This document shows positions 43,762 to 52,122 of a DNA stretch of 52,122 nucleotides, piece by piece. The stretch is from Defluviitaleaceae bacterium (GTDB lineage Bacteria; Bacillota_I; Bacilli_A; MOL361; Turicibacteraceae). The translations under genes and the position numbers were made by a program. The stretch spans positions 1 through 52,122 of the forward strand of contig WRKJ01000104.1 of the NCBI GenBank assembly GCA_009778135.1, in the 5' to 3' direction. The first letter of the stretch is position 1. Every line of letters begins with the position of its first letter. Under the pieces are notes generated by a model, which saw nothing but the letters and a program-made list of their open reading frames with translations, did not search any database and was not told the origin of the DNA.

Positions 43762-45707
43762 ACATCTTCCTCAGCAACCAAATACCTGGGTTTTCCTTGT
43801 GATTTGACGAAAGCGACCACGCGCGCCACTTCTTCATCACTGACAAAAGCACCTTGTATACGACGGATGTCCTGACCCTTTTCAACCATTAACAAATCGC
43901 CTTCACCAAGTAGCACTTCAGCACCATCATGCGCTAACACGACATGGGACGCTTGATGCGTTGCAACGGCAAAAGCGAGACGCATGGGCATCTTTGCTTG
44001 AAAGGCTGGCGCCATGATGTGACAAGTAGGTTCCGCCGTTGCTGCCAAGATGTGAACGCCAGCCGAACACGCTTTTTGCAACAAAGAGACAAAAGCATCT
44101 GCATCATCACTTGTTTTCATGACATCGGCTAACTCACTGATGACAATGACGAGATAAGGCATTTTCTCGTAAGTCACCACCCCGTCATGCCGTTTTTTAT
44201 TAAAGGTTGTCATGTCACAAACACCATGTTGAAGAAACTGTTCATGACGTCGCTTTATTTCGGAAGCGACCCATGCAAGGGCTAATCCAGCTTCATGGTC
44301 ATCTGTTACGACAGGTTTGATCAAATGCGGCATATCCGCATAAAGCGAAAAATCATCTTTTGAATCAAGTAACAACAGGTTCACTGTATCAGGCATCGCT
44401 TTGTACAACAGGCTGATCAACAATGCATGTAAACAAGTCGACTTACCTGCACCAGGTTGTCCCACAATCAAGCCGTGCGACACCGATAAAAGATCCCCGT
44501 AAACAGCTTCTTTCAACACTGTTTCACCGATCCCCATGACCAAGGGACTTTCATGTAAAATAAATGCAGGCGATGATAAGACGTCTTTTAATCTCACCAA
44601 CTGCTTTGTCTCATTGGCCATTTCAATGCCCACTGTGTTCGTTCCTAAAAGCGGTATAACCCGCAACCCAGTCGCTGAGACAGCTGGCTTCAAGTCATCA
44701 ATCAGCGCTTTTAGTTCACGGATCGTCGTCTTTGAGCCGAGTGCCACTTCAAATTGTGTAACCGTCGCACCTTGTACATAATCGCCTGTCACAGTAGCTG
44801 CCACACCTAATGTGTCAAAAGCTTGTTCCAACAAGCGCATTTTTTCTAAAATCCATTCATCATCATCACGTCTTTGCGGCGTTCCAGTTTCCAATAAATC
44901 CAATGTTGGAATTTCATAATAAACGTCGTTGGGAAAAGCGTCATCCAAGGGAAGTGCTGTCCAAATCGTTTCTTCTTTGGAAACTTGTCCTTCAGTCACA
45001 ACAGCTGCTTGTTCACGCACAGCCGCTTGTTCATTGTCAGCTGGCTGCTGCGCGTCTGTCGATCCAAGAAAAAGGTTTTTTTCGCGTTCACTCACAGTGT
45101 GTGCGTCTTCATCAGCAGTCACCATTCGCGTCAAAGGTTGAGGTCCTTTCAATTGACCGAAGCGTTCTTTTAAAACATCATCAAGGGGTCTGTCGTATTG
45201 GGCATACGTATCACTGTCTGCCAGTTTCACACGAACCAAGTTCGCATCAATTTGAAATTCGCCTTCTAAGGTTGAAAAGACGAGTCGACCTTGGATCGGA
45301 ATTTGACCTGATTCTTCTTGGGCACCACTGGCGAGTATTTCTGATAAATCCGACGTCAATGTGAAAGTGGCACCGACCATGGCTTCTTCAGTGAGCATCA
45401 CAGGCTCATGTGTGCCCAACACTTTACCGGTAATTTGATCATAAATACCATGCGCAATCATGACTTCCACATGATTGGTTTTTTTACGTCCTGAAATCGG
45501 TGAAATAAACGGTTGCGCACGAAAAGAAGAAGTGGCCATCTCAGCTTTCGCCTGCTTCCTTTTTTGATCAGCTTTTGTGGATTCAGGTCTCTTGTTATGA
45601 TATGCTTCAATGGGCTTATTGGCAATTGATTTCAAGCTTGAAGTTGTTGGGCTTGCATAAACACCTGGTTCCACTTTGATCGGTTCGTTTTTATCCTTTT
45701 TATTCAT
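43758..45707 (-). CDS. sftA: SftA/FtsK-like DNA translocase, truncated and motif-degenerate
   Basis: About 649 residues without a membrane domain. An N-terminal FRAQPFISPISG recalls the SftA segment; a FtsK motor follows with Walker A GQPGAGKST and the typical MPHLIKPVVTDDHEAGLALAWV stretch. Two features depart from the family. The Walker B IDELAD reads ISELAD, so the Mg2+-binding Asp is Ser, and the ATQRPS segment reads ATAEPT. The C-terminal winged-helix gamma domain is absent: the protein stops soon after AFVSDEEVARVV. Position next to murC fits Bacillus SftA. The ATG at 45707 has GGAG 8 nt before. Confidence 0.78.
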   Translation of the reverse strand: MNKKDKNEPIKVEPGVYASPTTSSLKSIANKPIEAYHNKRPESTKADQKRKQAKAEMATSSFRAQPFISPISGRKKTNHVEVMIAHGIYDQITGKVLGTHEPVMLTEEAMVGATFTLTSDLSEILASGAQEESGQIPIQGRLVFSTLEGEFQIDANLVRVKLADSDTYAQYDRPLDDVLKERFGQLKGPQPLTRMVTADEDAHTVSEREKNLFLGSTDAQQPADNEQAAVREQAAVVTEGQVSKEETIWTALPLDDAFPNDVYYEIPTLDLLETGTPQRRDDDEWILEKMRLLEQAFDTLGVAATVTGDYVQGATVTQFEVALGSKTTIRELKALIDDLKPAVSATGLRVIPLLGTNTVGIEMANETKQLVRLKDVLSSPAFILHESPLVMGIGETVLKEAVYGDLLSVSHGLIVGQPGAGKSTCLHALLISLLYKAMPDTVNLLLLDSKDDFSLYADMPHLIKPVVTDDHEAGLALAWVASEIKRRHEQFLQHGVCDMTTFNKKRHDGVVTYEKMPYLVIVISELADVMKTSDDADAFVSLLQKACSAGVHILAATAEPTCHIMAPAFQAKMPMRLAFAVATHQASHVVLAHDGAEVLLGEGDLLMVEKGQDIRRIQGAFVSDEEVARVVAFVKSQGKPRYLVAEEDV

Positions 45708-45821
45708 CCTTAACACTCCGTCAAAACACTTGCGTCCTTTTCATCGCTTAGCCAAATTATACCACATCTTGAGCCATGAAACCAGTGCAAACGACAAAAA
45801 AATAACAGCCTTTGATGTTTC

Positions 45822-47180
45822 TTACACCCCTTTTGCAAACTGTCCTGCTGTCCACCCAACCGTTTCATTCACAGGGTGTGGCCAAGCAAGTGCGCCTTCA
45901 CATAGCGGATAACCTGCTTTCGTCACCTTCATTTGCACCACGGCTTCATCAAAATCAGCGGGTACGGGACATTTCAAATGCAAGTAATTGCTGGCATGAC
46001 CGATGGCATAGCCATCTTTTATTTTCTCCACGATCACCTCTAATACGTCACCTTCAAACTGAGAAGCATATTCTTTCGCCAGTTGTTCATTGACAGCAAT
46101 CATGGCACTGACGCGCATCGTTTTCGTGATTTCAGAAACATGGTTGGGCATGGTCGCTGCTTTTGTGCCATTGCGCAACGAATAAGGAAAAACATGTAAT
46201 TCCGCAAAGCCAATGCGTTTCACTGTTTCAACACTTTCTAAAAAGTTTTCTTCCGTTTCACCAGGGAATCCGACGATAATGTCTGTCGTAATCGACATGC
46301 GTGGAAAAATAGCACGCAACTTTTCAATTTTCGCTTCATATTCATCCAAGACGTAAGTGCGGCGCATCGCTTTTAAAATGTCATTAGAACCTGCTTGAAT
46401 CGGCACATGAATATGTTCAGCAATGACTTCACTGTGAGTTAACATGACGTCAATGACATCATCCGTCATTTGAGAGGCTTCAATAGAAGAAATTCGAATG
46501 CGTTTTAACCCTTCGATCGCACATAAGTCACGTAACAAATCAGACAGCTTATAATGCTCTAAATCTTCTCCATAGGCGGCTGTGTGAATCCCAGTTAAAA
46601 CCAATTCAATATGACCACTCGCAACCAAATTGCGTGCTTGTTGTAAGACGATTTCCGGTTGTTCCGAACGCACGCGCCCACGCGCCCAAGGAATGATGCA
46701 AAATGTACAAAACTTGTTACATCCGTCTTGAATTTTAAGTGCGGCGCGTTTGCGGTTTTCAAAATGCGTGACATTTAATGTTTCAAATTTCTTCTCTTTA
46801 AAAATGTTGTCGAGTACGGCATTAATAGGTAACCGTTCTCGTTCATAACGTTCAATCAAGCGCAAAATATCACTTCGACCTGATGTCCCAATGACAATGT
46901 CCACGCCAGGAATGGCGGCGACTTCTTTCGGTTGTGTTTGCGCCATACATCCCATGACGCAAACCACGGCTTCAGGGTTTTTCCGAATGGCACGCCGAAT
47001 GATTTGTCGACTTTTTTTATCGCCACCATTGGTGACTGTACAACTGTTGATCACATATACATCTGCACGGTCTTTAAATTCAGCACGGTCATAACCTGCT
47101 GTTTCAAACAAGCCCCATACCGCTTCTGTTTCATAATAATTCACTTTACAACCTAATGTATGAAATGCTACTTTTTTCAT
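45822..47180 (-). CDS. mtaB: tRNA t6A37 methylthiotransferase MtaB
   Basis: A 452-residue radical-SAM methylthiotransferase that makes ms2t6A37 in tRNA. The N-terminal UPF0004 domain has HTLGCKVNYYE, SCTVTNGGDKKSRQ and VVCVMGCMAQ with its three Cys. The radical-SAM core has GCNKFCTFCIIPWARGR (CxxxCxxC), and the TRAM domain closes the protein. Homologous to YqeV of Bacillus. The gene sits one base after rsmE on the same strand, so they are coexpressed. Confidence 0.95.
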   Translation of the reverse strand: MKKVAFHTLGCKVNYYETEAVWGLFETAGYDRAEFKDRADVYVINSCTVTNGGDKKSRQIIRRAIRKNPEAVVCVMGCMAQTQPKEVAAIPGVDIVIGTSGRSDILRLIERYERERLPINAVLDNIFKEKKFETLNVTHFENRKRAALKIQDGCNKFCTFCIIPWARGRVRSEQPEIVLQQARNLVASGHIELVLTGIHTAAYGEDLEHYKLSDLLRDLCAIEGLKRIRISSIEASQMTDDVIDVMLTHSEVIAEHIHVPIQAGSNDILKAMRRTYVLDEYEAKIEKLRAIFPRMSITTDIIVGFPGETEENFLESVETVKRIGFAELHVFPYSLRNGTKAATMPNHVSEITKTMRVSAMIAVNEQLAKEYASQFEGDVLEVIVEKIKDGYAIGHASNYLHLKCPVPADFDEAVVQMKVTKAGYPLCEGALAWPHPVNETVGWTAGQFAKGV

Positions 47181-47181
47181 G

Positions 47182-47937
47182 CTAAATCCTTCTTTCTATT
47201 TCTAACCCATAAGACAAGGCTGACATCACATAAATGGGTGCCGTTTCCGTGCGTAAAATTCTCGGTCCTAAGCCAACCGAGATAAAACCAGCTTCCGTTA
47301 GCATGGCTGCTTCCGACGAATCAATGCCACCTTCTGGGCCAATTAAAATGAGCACGCGCATGCCTGCTTCTAATTGATTGATCACACGAGAAAGCGAATC
47401 TACATGGGTGATACCCGACTGTTCATAAGCAAACAAACAGACCTCATATTGGCTCGCTTGTGCCATCAGCTGTTGCAGTGACATCGGTTGCTTGATAACA
47501 GGCACGACTTGTCGATGTGCTTGGCGTGCAGCTTCTAACGCAATTTTTTGCCAACGTGTTACTTTTTGATCCACTTTTTTGACATCAAGCTTCACCACCG
47601 ACCGCTGCATCACAACGGGTAAAAAACAATGAACACCACATTCGGTTGCTTTTTGCACCACCCACTCAAATTTATCGCCTTTGATCAACCCTTGAGCCAG
47701 CGTAACCGATACAGGCAACTCCACTTCCTCTTCTTTTGTTTCAACCCGTTTGAACCAAACTTTCGATTGATCAATCGCTGTTATTTCCACCACATAACTT
47801 TGCTGTGCATCTGTGCACACCACGACGCGATCCCCAACTTGCCCGCGCATCACATGCGTCACATGATGAACATCCGACCCAACGATCCATCCTTCATCTG
47901 CTTTCAGCTGTTCACTTTTGATAAAATAACGCTGCAC
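47182..47937 (-). CDS. rsmE: 16S rRNA m3U1498 methyltransferase RsmE
   Basis: A 251-residue SPOUT methyltransferase. It has an N-terminal PUA-like domain (MQRYFIKSEQL... HVTHVMRGQVGD), the KATECGV segment, and a C-terminal knot with LILIGPEGGIDSSEAAML and LGPRILRTETAPIYVMSAL. It methylates U1498 of 16S rRNA. It is YqeU of Bacillus, followed directly by mtaB (YqeV), as in Bacillus. GGAAGGTGA precedes the ATG. Confidence 0.95.
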   Translation of the reverse strand: MQRYFIKSEQLKADEGWIVGSDVHHVTHVMRGQVGDRVVVCTDAQQSYVVEITAIDQSKVWFKRVETKEEEVELPVSVTLAQGLIKGDKFEWVVQKATECGVHCFLPVVMQRSVVKLDVKKVDQKVTRWQKIALEAARQAHRQVVPVIKQPMSLQQLMAQASQYEVCLFAYEQSGITHVDSLSRVINQLEAGMRVLILIGPEGGIDSSEAAMLTEAGFISVGLGPRILRTETAPIYVMSALSYGLEIERRI

Positions 47938-48006
47938 ATCGTCACCTTCCTTGCTTTTAGCTGCTTCATTTTAAACAACAACATCTATTGTTCACTTTTT
48001 TATCAT

Positions 48007-48035
48007 ATTGTACCGCATCTTGGTCCATAATACAA
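48007..48035 (-). promoter_or_regulatory. Promoter of rsmE-mtaB
   Basis: TTGTAT (48030-48035) and TACAAT (48007-48012), 17 bp apart on the minus strand, about 70 nt before rsmE. The stretch 48036-48140 beyond it holds no gene I can see. Confidence 0.55.
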
Positions 48036-48140
48036 TGGGTTAAGGAACTCTTTCAACACATTCTGAGCAGATCAACTTGCAATACAGCGCTTAGCATTGA
48101 ATGAGTCGATGTTTAACGTTTTCAAACGTCATAAAAAAAC

Positions 48141-48163
48141 CAAGTAAACACCATGTTTACTTG
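48141..48163 (-). terminator. Terminator of the surface-protein gene
   Basis: CAAGTAAAC (48141-48149) and GTTTACTTG (48155-48163) form a perfect 9-bp stem with a 5-nt loop, followed on the minus strand by GTTTTTTT. Confidence 0.88.
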
Positions 48164-48184
48164 ATCTCTTCAGGAATCAATTTA

Positions 48185-51100
48185 TTATTTTTTCTTCCTT
48201 CTAAAAAATGAAAGAATCGTACCAATTCCAGTTGCAACAATTCCAGGTGCTGCCGTACCTGCAACATTGAGTCCTGTTGTCGGTAATGCGACTGGTTTTG
48301 TCGTTGGAACTGTTGGTGGTTCTGTTGGTGGTAATACGACTGTTGGTGGCGCCGTCGTCACGATGGGTTCTGTTGGTTGTGTGGTCACGATTTCCGTCGG
48401 ATCCGTTGGATCAGTTGGCGGTTCTGTTGGATCCGTCGGGTCTGTCGGTGGCAAAGTTGGTGGTTGAGTCGGATCCGTCGGTGTCGTTGGACCCGGCACT
48501 TCCGGTACTTCCACCGTCGCATCATCTTCTTCGATGAACGGACGTTCACCAGCTTCATCAAGCGGACCGTATAAAGCAGCCACATTGGCAAAAATCGTAC
48601 CTTCTGCTGCTTCTAACACGCGCACTCTAAACGTGATGGTTGCCGCTTCAAAAGCAGCCAACTCACTAAAGTCAACCGTTAAGATCCCATTGACGAAAGT
48701 CGCAACAGCAGCACTGTTACTTTCAACAGCGATGCTATTGGCATCAACACCAATCAAGCTTAGTAAATGTCTCAAATCGTCAACGACTTGATAATCAAAC
48801 ACATCAAACGGACTTTCATTGGTCACAGTGATGGTATAATTTAAAATGTCACCGACACTCGCAATGGTTGAATCGACACCATTAACTAATTTTCCTAGTG
48901 ATACGAGTGGCACTTCCACCGTTGCATCATCTTCGTCTACAACTGGTCGTTCACCCGTTTCTTCACTAGGAGGGCCATATAAAACAGCCGTATTAATGAA
49001 TGCTGTGCCTTCTGCTGATGCCAACACCGTTGCCGTAAACGTAATGAGGACCACTTCTTGCGATGCAAGTTCTGGGAAATGCACCGTTAAGACATGACCT
49101 TCAAATGCATAAGCGACCTGATCACGACTGATCACAAGGCTCGTTGTATCAATGTCCAAATAAGCAGCTAAATGACTTAAATCGTCGATTAAGACATGAT
49201 CTAAAACATGAACTGGACCATAATTGGTCACGGCAATCGTATACGTTAAGGTTTCACCGACAGTGGCGAAAACAGAAGTCTCACCATTGACTAATTTTTC
49301 CACTGATAACCCTGGAACGAGCACGTCTGCCTCATCTTCATCGATAGGAACTTCATCATCTTCTTCCTCACCAGGAGGGCCGTATAAAACAGCGACATTG
49401 ACCAACACGCGACCTTCTGCGGCTTCTAAGACCGTGGCATCAAACTCAATCGTTGCCACTTCACCAGCATCTAGTTCAGCAAAATGAACCGTTAAAACGC
49501 CATTTGCAAACGTCACAGTGGCATCATTGTTACTCGTCACTGTGATGCTTTCTGGATCAACCTGAAGATAAGCCAATAAGGGGTTCAAATCATCAACGAC
49601 GCGATGATTAAACGCACTAAACTCACTTTCATTCGTCACCGTAATGGTGTACGTCAACACTTCGCCCGCTTCTGCAATCACATCATCGACACCGTTAACC
49701 ACTTTTTCAAGGGTTAACACAGGGGTTTGAATCGTTGCGTCATCATAATCAAGACGTCTACGTCCTTCAGGTGTGATGCCTTCTGGATCAAGCAAACCAC
49801 CATTTCCATCAGTAGGTGGTCCATATAAATGGGCCACATTGACCAAGTCAATTCTACCTGCGGCGGCCTCTAATACAGTCGCATTAAACGTAATGACAGC
49901 CACTTCGTCAGCAACTAACTGAGGGAAGTTAACTGTTAAAACACCATTGGTAAACGCATGAGATGCTGGGTAGTGACTCTCAACGACGATGCTATTGGCA
50001 TCAACAGCAATATAAGTTAACAAATGTGTCAAGTCATCAACGACTTCATGGTCAAAGACATTAAATGGACTTTCATTCGTCACATAAATGCTGTAGGTTA
50101 AGACTTCATCGACATAAGCAGTCCATAAGTCAACACCATTGACATGTTTAACTAAAGACAATTTCGGCACTTGAACTGCTGCGTCATCTTCGTCAACAGG
50201 ACGATCGTCTTCGTCATACAACACTGCCACATTGACAAATGTATCACCAGGTGCTTCTGCTAAAACAGTTGCCGTAAACGTAATGGTATACGTATTTCCA
50301 GGCGCTAAATAAGCAATGTTAACTGTTAAGACGCCATTGCTCATCGCACCAGGCAGAGACACACCATTGACGAGTACACTGTTGGCATGAACATCAATGT
50401 AAGCGAACAAATGATTCAGATCATCCACAACGCGGTGATTGACAACAGAAAACGCACTGTTGTTTCTGACCGTAATGGTGTACATTAACGTTTCACCTAC
50501 ATTAACCAATGCTTCATCAGAACCGTTAACCCATTTGATCAACGTTAAATCTGATACATGAACGATTGCATCATCATCGTCAATCTGTGAGCCACGTGTT
50601 GGCTGTCCAGCTGGATCACGTTCAATGTTGTTATCTTCATCAATGATAAGTGAATATAAGAAGGCAACATTTTGAAGGTCACTTCTACCTGCTGCGGCTT
50701 CTAAAACGGTCGCTCTAAACGTAATCGTAACCGTTTCATTCGCATACAGTTGGTCGAAGTCAACGATTAAAAGACCCTCTATAAACGCAGCTGTTGCATG
50801 TACAGTATTCACAGAAATACTTTGTGGAATCACATCAATGTAAGCTAACAAGTGATTCAAATCATCAACGACTTGATAACCAAATACATCAAATGGACTT
50901 TCATTGTTCACTTCAATGGTGTAAATTAAAGTGTCTCCAACTTGAGCCACGATTTCATTTTGACCATTAACGCGCTTGATGAGCGATAACTGAGGAACAC
51001 GTACGATGACTTCTTCTGATGGAATCTCTTCCTCTGGTGTTTCAAGAATTGCGACGTTTGGAATATCACTTCCTTCTGCAGCTGGTAATACTTCTACCCT

Positions 51101-52122
51101 AAAGGTGATGGCTGTATCACCCACTGCTAATGAATCAAATGTGACACGCAACTCGCCAGTTAAGCCATTAAACGTATAGTCCCAACCCGTACTCGCAGGA
51201 CTTCCATTGATTTGGACACTTCCTGGGATAAATGCGACCAAGCTAAGATCAAGCACATCAACAACATCAAACGCACCTGGTAACACAACGTCATTTGGAT
51301 TGTTCACAGTAATCGTGTACGTCACCTCTCCGCCAACTTCTTGGAATGCAACATCTGCAGATTTCTCAAGCGTTGGTGGATCAAGCGGTGGAACGTCAAC
51401 ATTGTGATCATCTTCGTCGACTTGCTCACCAGTTGGCACATAGATCAAAAGTGCCGTGTTTGGAATATTTCCATCTGCTGCTTCCGCAAGAACGCGGACA
51501 CGGAATGTGATCTCAATTGACGAATTCGGTGCTAAACGTTCAATGTTTGCACGAATCTCTCCTGTAACTGGATTAAAAGCGCCCATAGAAGGACCGTCTA
51601 CTAATTCTACCAACGTGAGGTCCAAGACATCGACAACGTCAAAATTGTACAAAGCAGCATATGGATTTGGATTCGTTACGCTCAGCGTGTAGTTGATATA
51701 TCGACCTACATACTGTCTCGTTACGTCTCCATCTTTATCAAGCGTTGGATCCAAAAGGTCTGGAACATCAACATCGTGATCATCTTCATCGACTTGCTCA
51801 CCAGTTGGCACATAGATCAAAAGTGCCGTGTTTGGAATATTCCCATCTGCTGCTCCTGCAAGAACGCGGACGCGGAACGTGATCTCAATTGACGAATTCG
51901 GTGCTAAACGTTCAATGTTTGCACGAATTTCTCCTGTAGCTGGATTGAAAGTTCCCATAGAAGGACCGTCTACCAATTCTACCAACGTGAGATCTAAGAC
52001 ATCGACAACGTCAAAATTGTACAAAGCAGCATATGGATTTGGATTCGTTACTTTTAATGTATAGTTGATATAGCCACCCACAAGCTGTTGTCTGACATCT
52101 CCATCTTTATCAAGCGTTGGAT
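48185..52122 (-). CDS. Cell-wall-anchored surface protein with DUF11-like repeats (5' end outside window)
   Basis: At least 1312 codons; the frame is still open at the window edge, so the signal peptide and N-terminus are missing. Nine DUF11-type beta-sandwich repeats of about 110-125 residues are visible, each with a variant of VGETLTYTITVTNES, VVDDLNHL, then VATITFxATVLEAA and NVAxLYG. The two most N-terminal visible repeats are nearly identical. A Pro/Thr/Asp-rich spacer follows (PTDPT-type units), then the sortase signal LPTTG, a hydrophobic segment and the tail RRKKK. It is expected to be covalently linked to peptidoglycan and may act in adhesion or as a stalk. No sortase gene is in the window. 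Confidence 0.92.
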   Translation of the reverse strand, partial: PTLDKDGDVRQQLVGGYINYTLKVTNPNPYAALYNFDVVDVLDLTLVELVDGPSMGTFNPATGEIRANIERLAPNSSIEITFRVRVLAGAADGNIPNTALLIYVPTGEQVDEDDHDVDVPDLLDPTLDKDGDVTRQYVGRYINYTLSVTNPNPYAALYNFDVVDVLDLTLVELVDGPSMGAFNPVTGEIRANIERLAPNSSIEITFRVRVLAEAADGNIPNTALLIYVPTGEQVDEDDHNVDVPPLDPPTLEKSADVAFQEVGGEVTYTITVNNPNDVVLPGAFDVVDVLDLSLVAFIPGSVQINGSPASTGWDYTFNGLTGELRVTFDSLAVGDTAITFRVEVLPAAEGSDIPNVAILETPEEEIPSEEVIVRVPQLSLIKRVNGQNEIVAQVGDTLIYTIEVNNESPFDVFGYQVVDDLNHLLAYIDVIPQSISVNTVHATAAFIEGLLIVDFDQLYANETVTITFRATVLEAAAGRSDLQNVAFLYSLIIDEDNNIERDPAGQPTRGSQIDDDDAIVHVSDLTLIKWVNGSDEALVNVGETLMYTITVRNNSAFSVVNHRVVDDLNHLFAYIDVHANSVLVNGVSLPGAMSNGVLTVNIAYLAPGNTYTITFTATVLAEAPGDTFVNVAVLYDEDDRPVDEDDAAVQVPKLSLVKHVNGVDLWTAYVDEVLTYSIYVTNESPFNVFDHEVVDDLTHLLTYIAVDANSIVVESHYPASHAFTNGVLTVNFPQLVADEVAVITFNATVLEAAAGRIDLVNVAHLYGPPTDGNGGLLDPEGITPEGRRRLDYDDATIQTPVLTLEKVVNGVDDVIAEAGEVLTYTITVTNESEFSAFNHRVVDDLNPLLAYLQVDPESITVTSNNDATVTFANGVLTVHFAELDAGEVATIEFDATVLEAAEGRVLVNVAVLYGPPGEEEDDEVPIDEDEADVLVPGLSVEKLVNGETSVFATVGETLTYTIAVTNYGPVHVLDHVLIDDLSHLAAYLDIDTTSLVISRDQVAYAFEGHVLTVHFPELASQEVVLITFTATVLASAEGTAFINTAVLYGPPSEETGERPVVDEDDATVEVPLVSLGKLVNGVDSTIASVGDILNYTITVTNESPFDVFDYQVVDDLRHLLSLIGVDANSIAVESNSAAVATFVNGILTVDFSELAAFEAATITFRVRVLEAAEGTIFANVAALYGPLDEAGERPFIEEDDATVEVPEVPGPTTPTDPTQPPTLPPTDPTDPTEPPTDPTDPTEIVTTQPTEPIVTTAPPTVVLPPTEPPTVPTTKPVALPTTGLNVAGTAAPGIVATGIGTILSFFRRKKK
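51405..52122 (-). repeat. 372-bp near-identical tandem repeats in the surface protein
   Basis: TTGGCACATAGATC begins at 51433 and again at 51805, a period of 372 bp (124 codons), with only scattered differences through the overlap. Near-identity at the DNA level implies recent duplication or gene conversion. The array may extend beyond the window. Confidence 0.88.

Noticed and set aside
44810-45364. Long plus-strand open frame opposite the SftA-like gene
   Set aside because: It is antisense to a gene with recognisable motifs, has no ribosome site and low-complexity composition.
48185-52122. Repeat array considered as CRISPR or as a transposon array
   Set aside because: The repeats are 330-372 bp, in frame and code for DUF11-like domains; there are no short identical repeats with unique spacers.

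Overview
The window is chromosomal DNA from a spore-forming, low-GC Gram-positive bacterium (Bacillota). The evidence is a set of sporulation genes (spoIID, a spoIIQ-like gene, spoIIP, intact sigK, a PdaA-type deacetylase, a gerA-type A-C-B receptor operon), Bacillus-like neighbourhoods (murC-ytxG-ytxH beside a SftA-like gene; rbgA-rnhB; ywzB-spoIID-spoIIQ), strong AGGAGG ribosome sites and an LPXTG wall anchor. The genus cannot be fixed from the sequence alone. TGA acts as stop, so this is not a code-4 mollicute. I saw no tRNA, rRNA, insertion sequence or CRISPR array.

Layout. 1-9970: one tightly packed minus-strand operon with a clear promoter at 9937-9965. It encodes a UbiA prenyltransferase, a PEP-synthase/rifampin-phosphotransferase-like enzyme, a BtaA-like (DUF3419) aminocarboxypropyl transferase, a polyprenol/phytol-kinase-like membrane protein, a GNAT, an acyl-AMP ligase and an ABC exporter running off the window. 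I know of no described pathway with this set; it looks like an unusual membrane-lipid or prenylated-metabolite system and is my main candidate for something new. 10051-14137: spoIIQ-like, spoIID, ywzB, a Fic protein and a hepT-mntA toxin-antitoxin pair with exact catalytic motifs, then rpiB. 14252-21697: complete F1Fo ATP synthase operon atpIBEFHAGDC with a consensus promoter, a long leader and a c subunit carrying the Na+-binding signature. 21792-25690: an aldose-epimerase-like gene, then a copper operon (copA-csoR) with a CsoR operator and an A10 slippage site splitting the first metal-binding domain from the rest of CopA.

25716-34528: a YuiF/NhaC-like transporter, a PdaA-like deacetylase, a YihY-like membrane protein, an L,D-transpeptidase and a germinant receptor operon behind a sigma-G-like promoter. 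34615-39349: a DUF218 protein, a PHP phosphatase, a lipoprotein, yqxA-spoIIP and, divergently, sigK. 39361-48035: nadD, rnhB, rbgA, ytxH, ytxG, murC, a truncated and motif-degenerate SftA-like translocase, mtaB and rsmE. 48141-52122: the 3' part of a large cell-wall-anchored protein with nine DUF11-like repeats.

All assignments come from reading motifs, gene order and signals by eye; no database search was run. Promoters and terminators are sequence matches, not measured sites.
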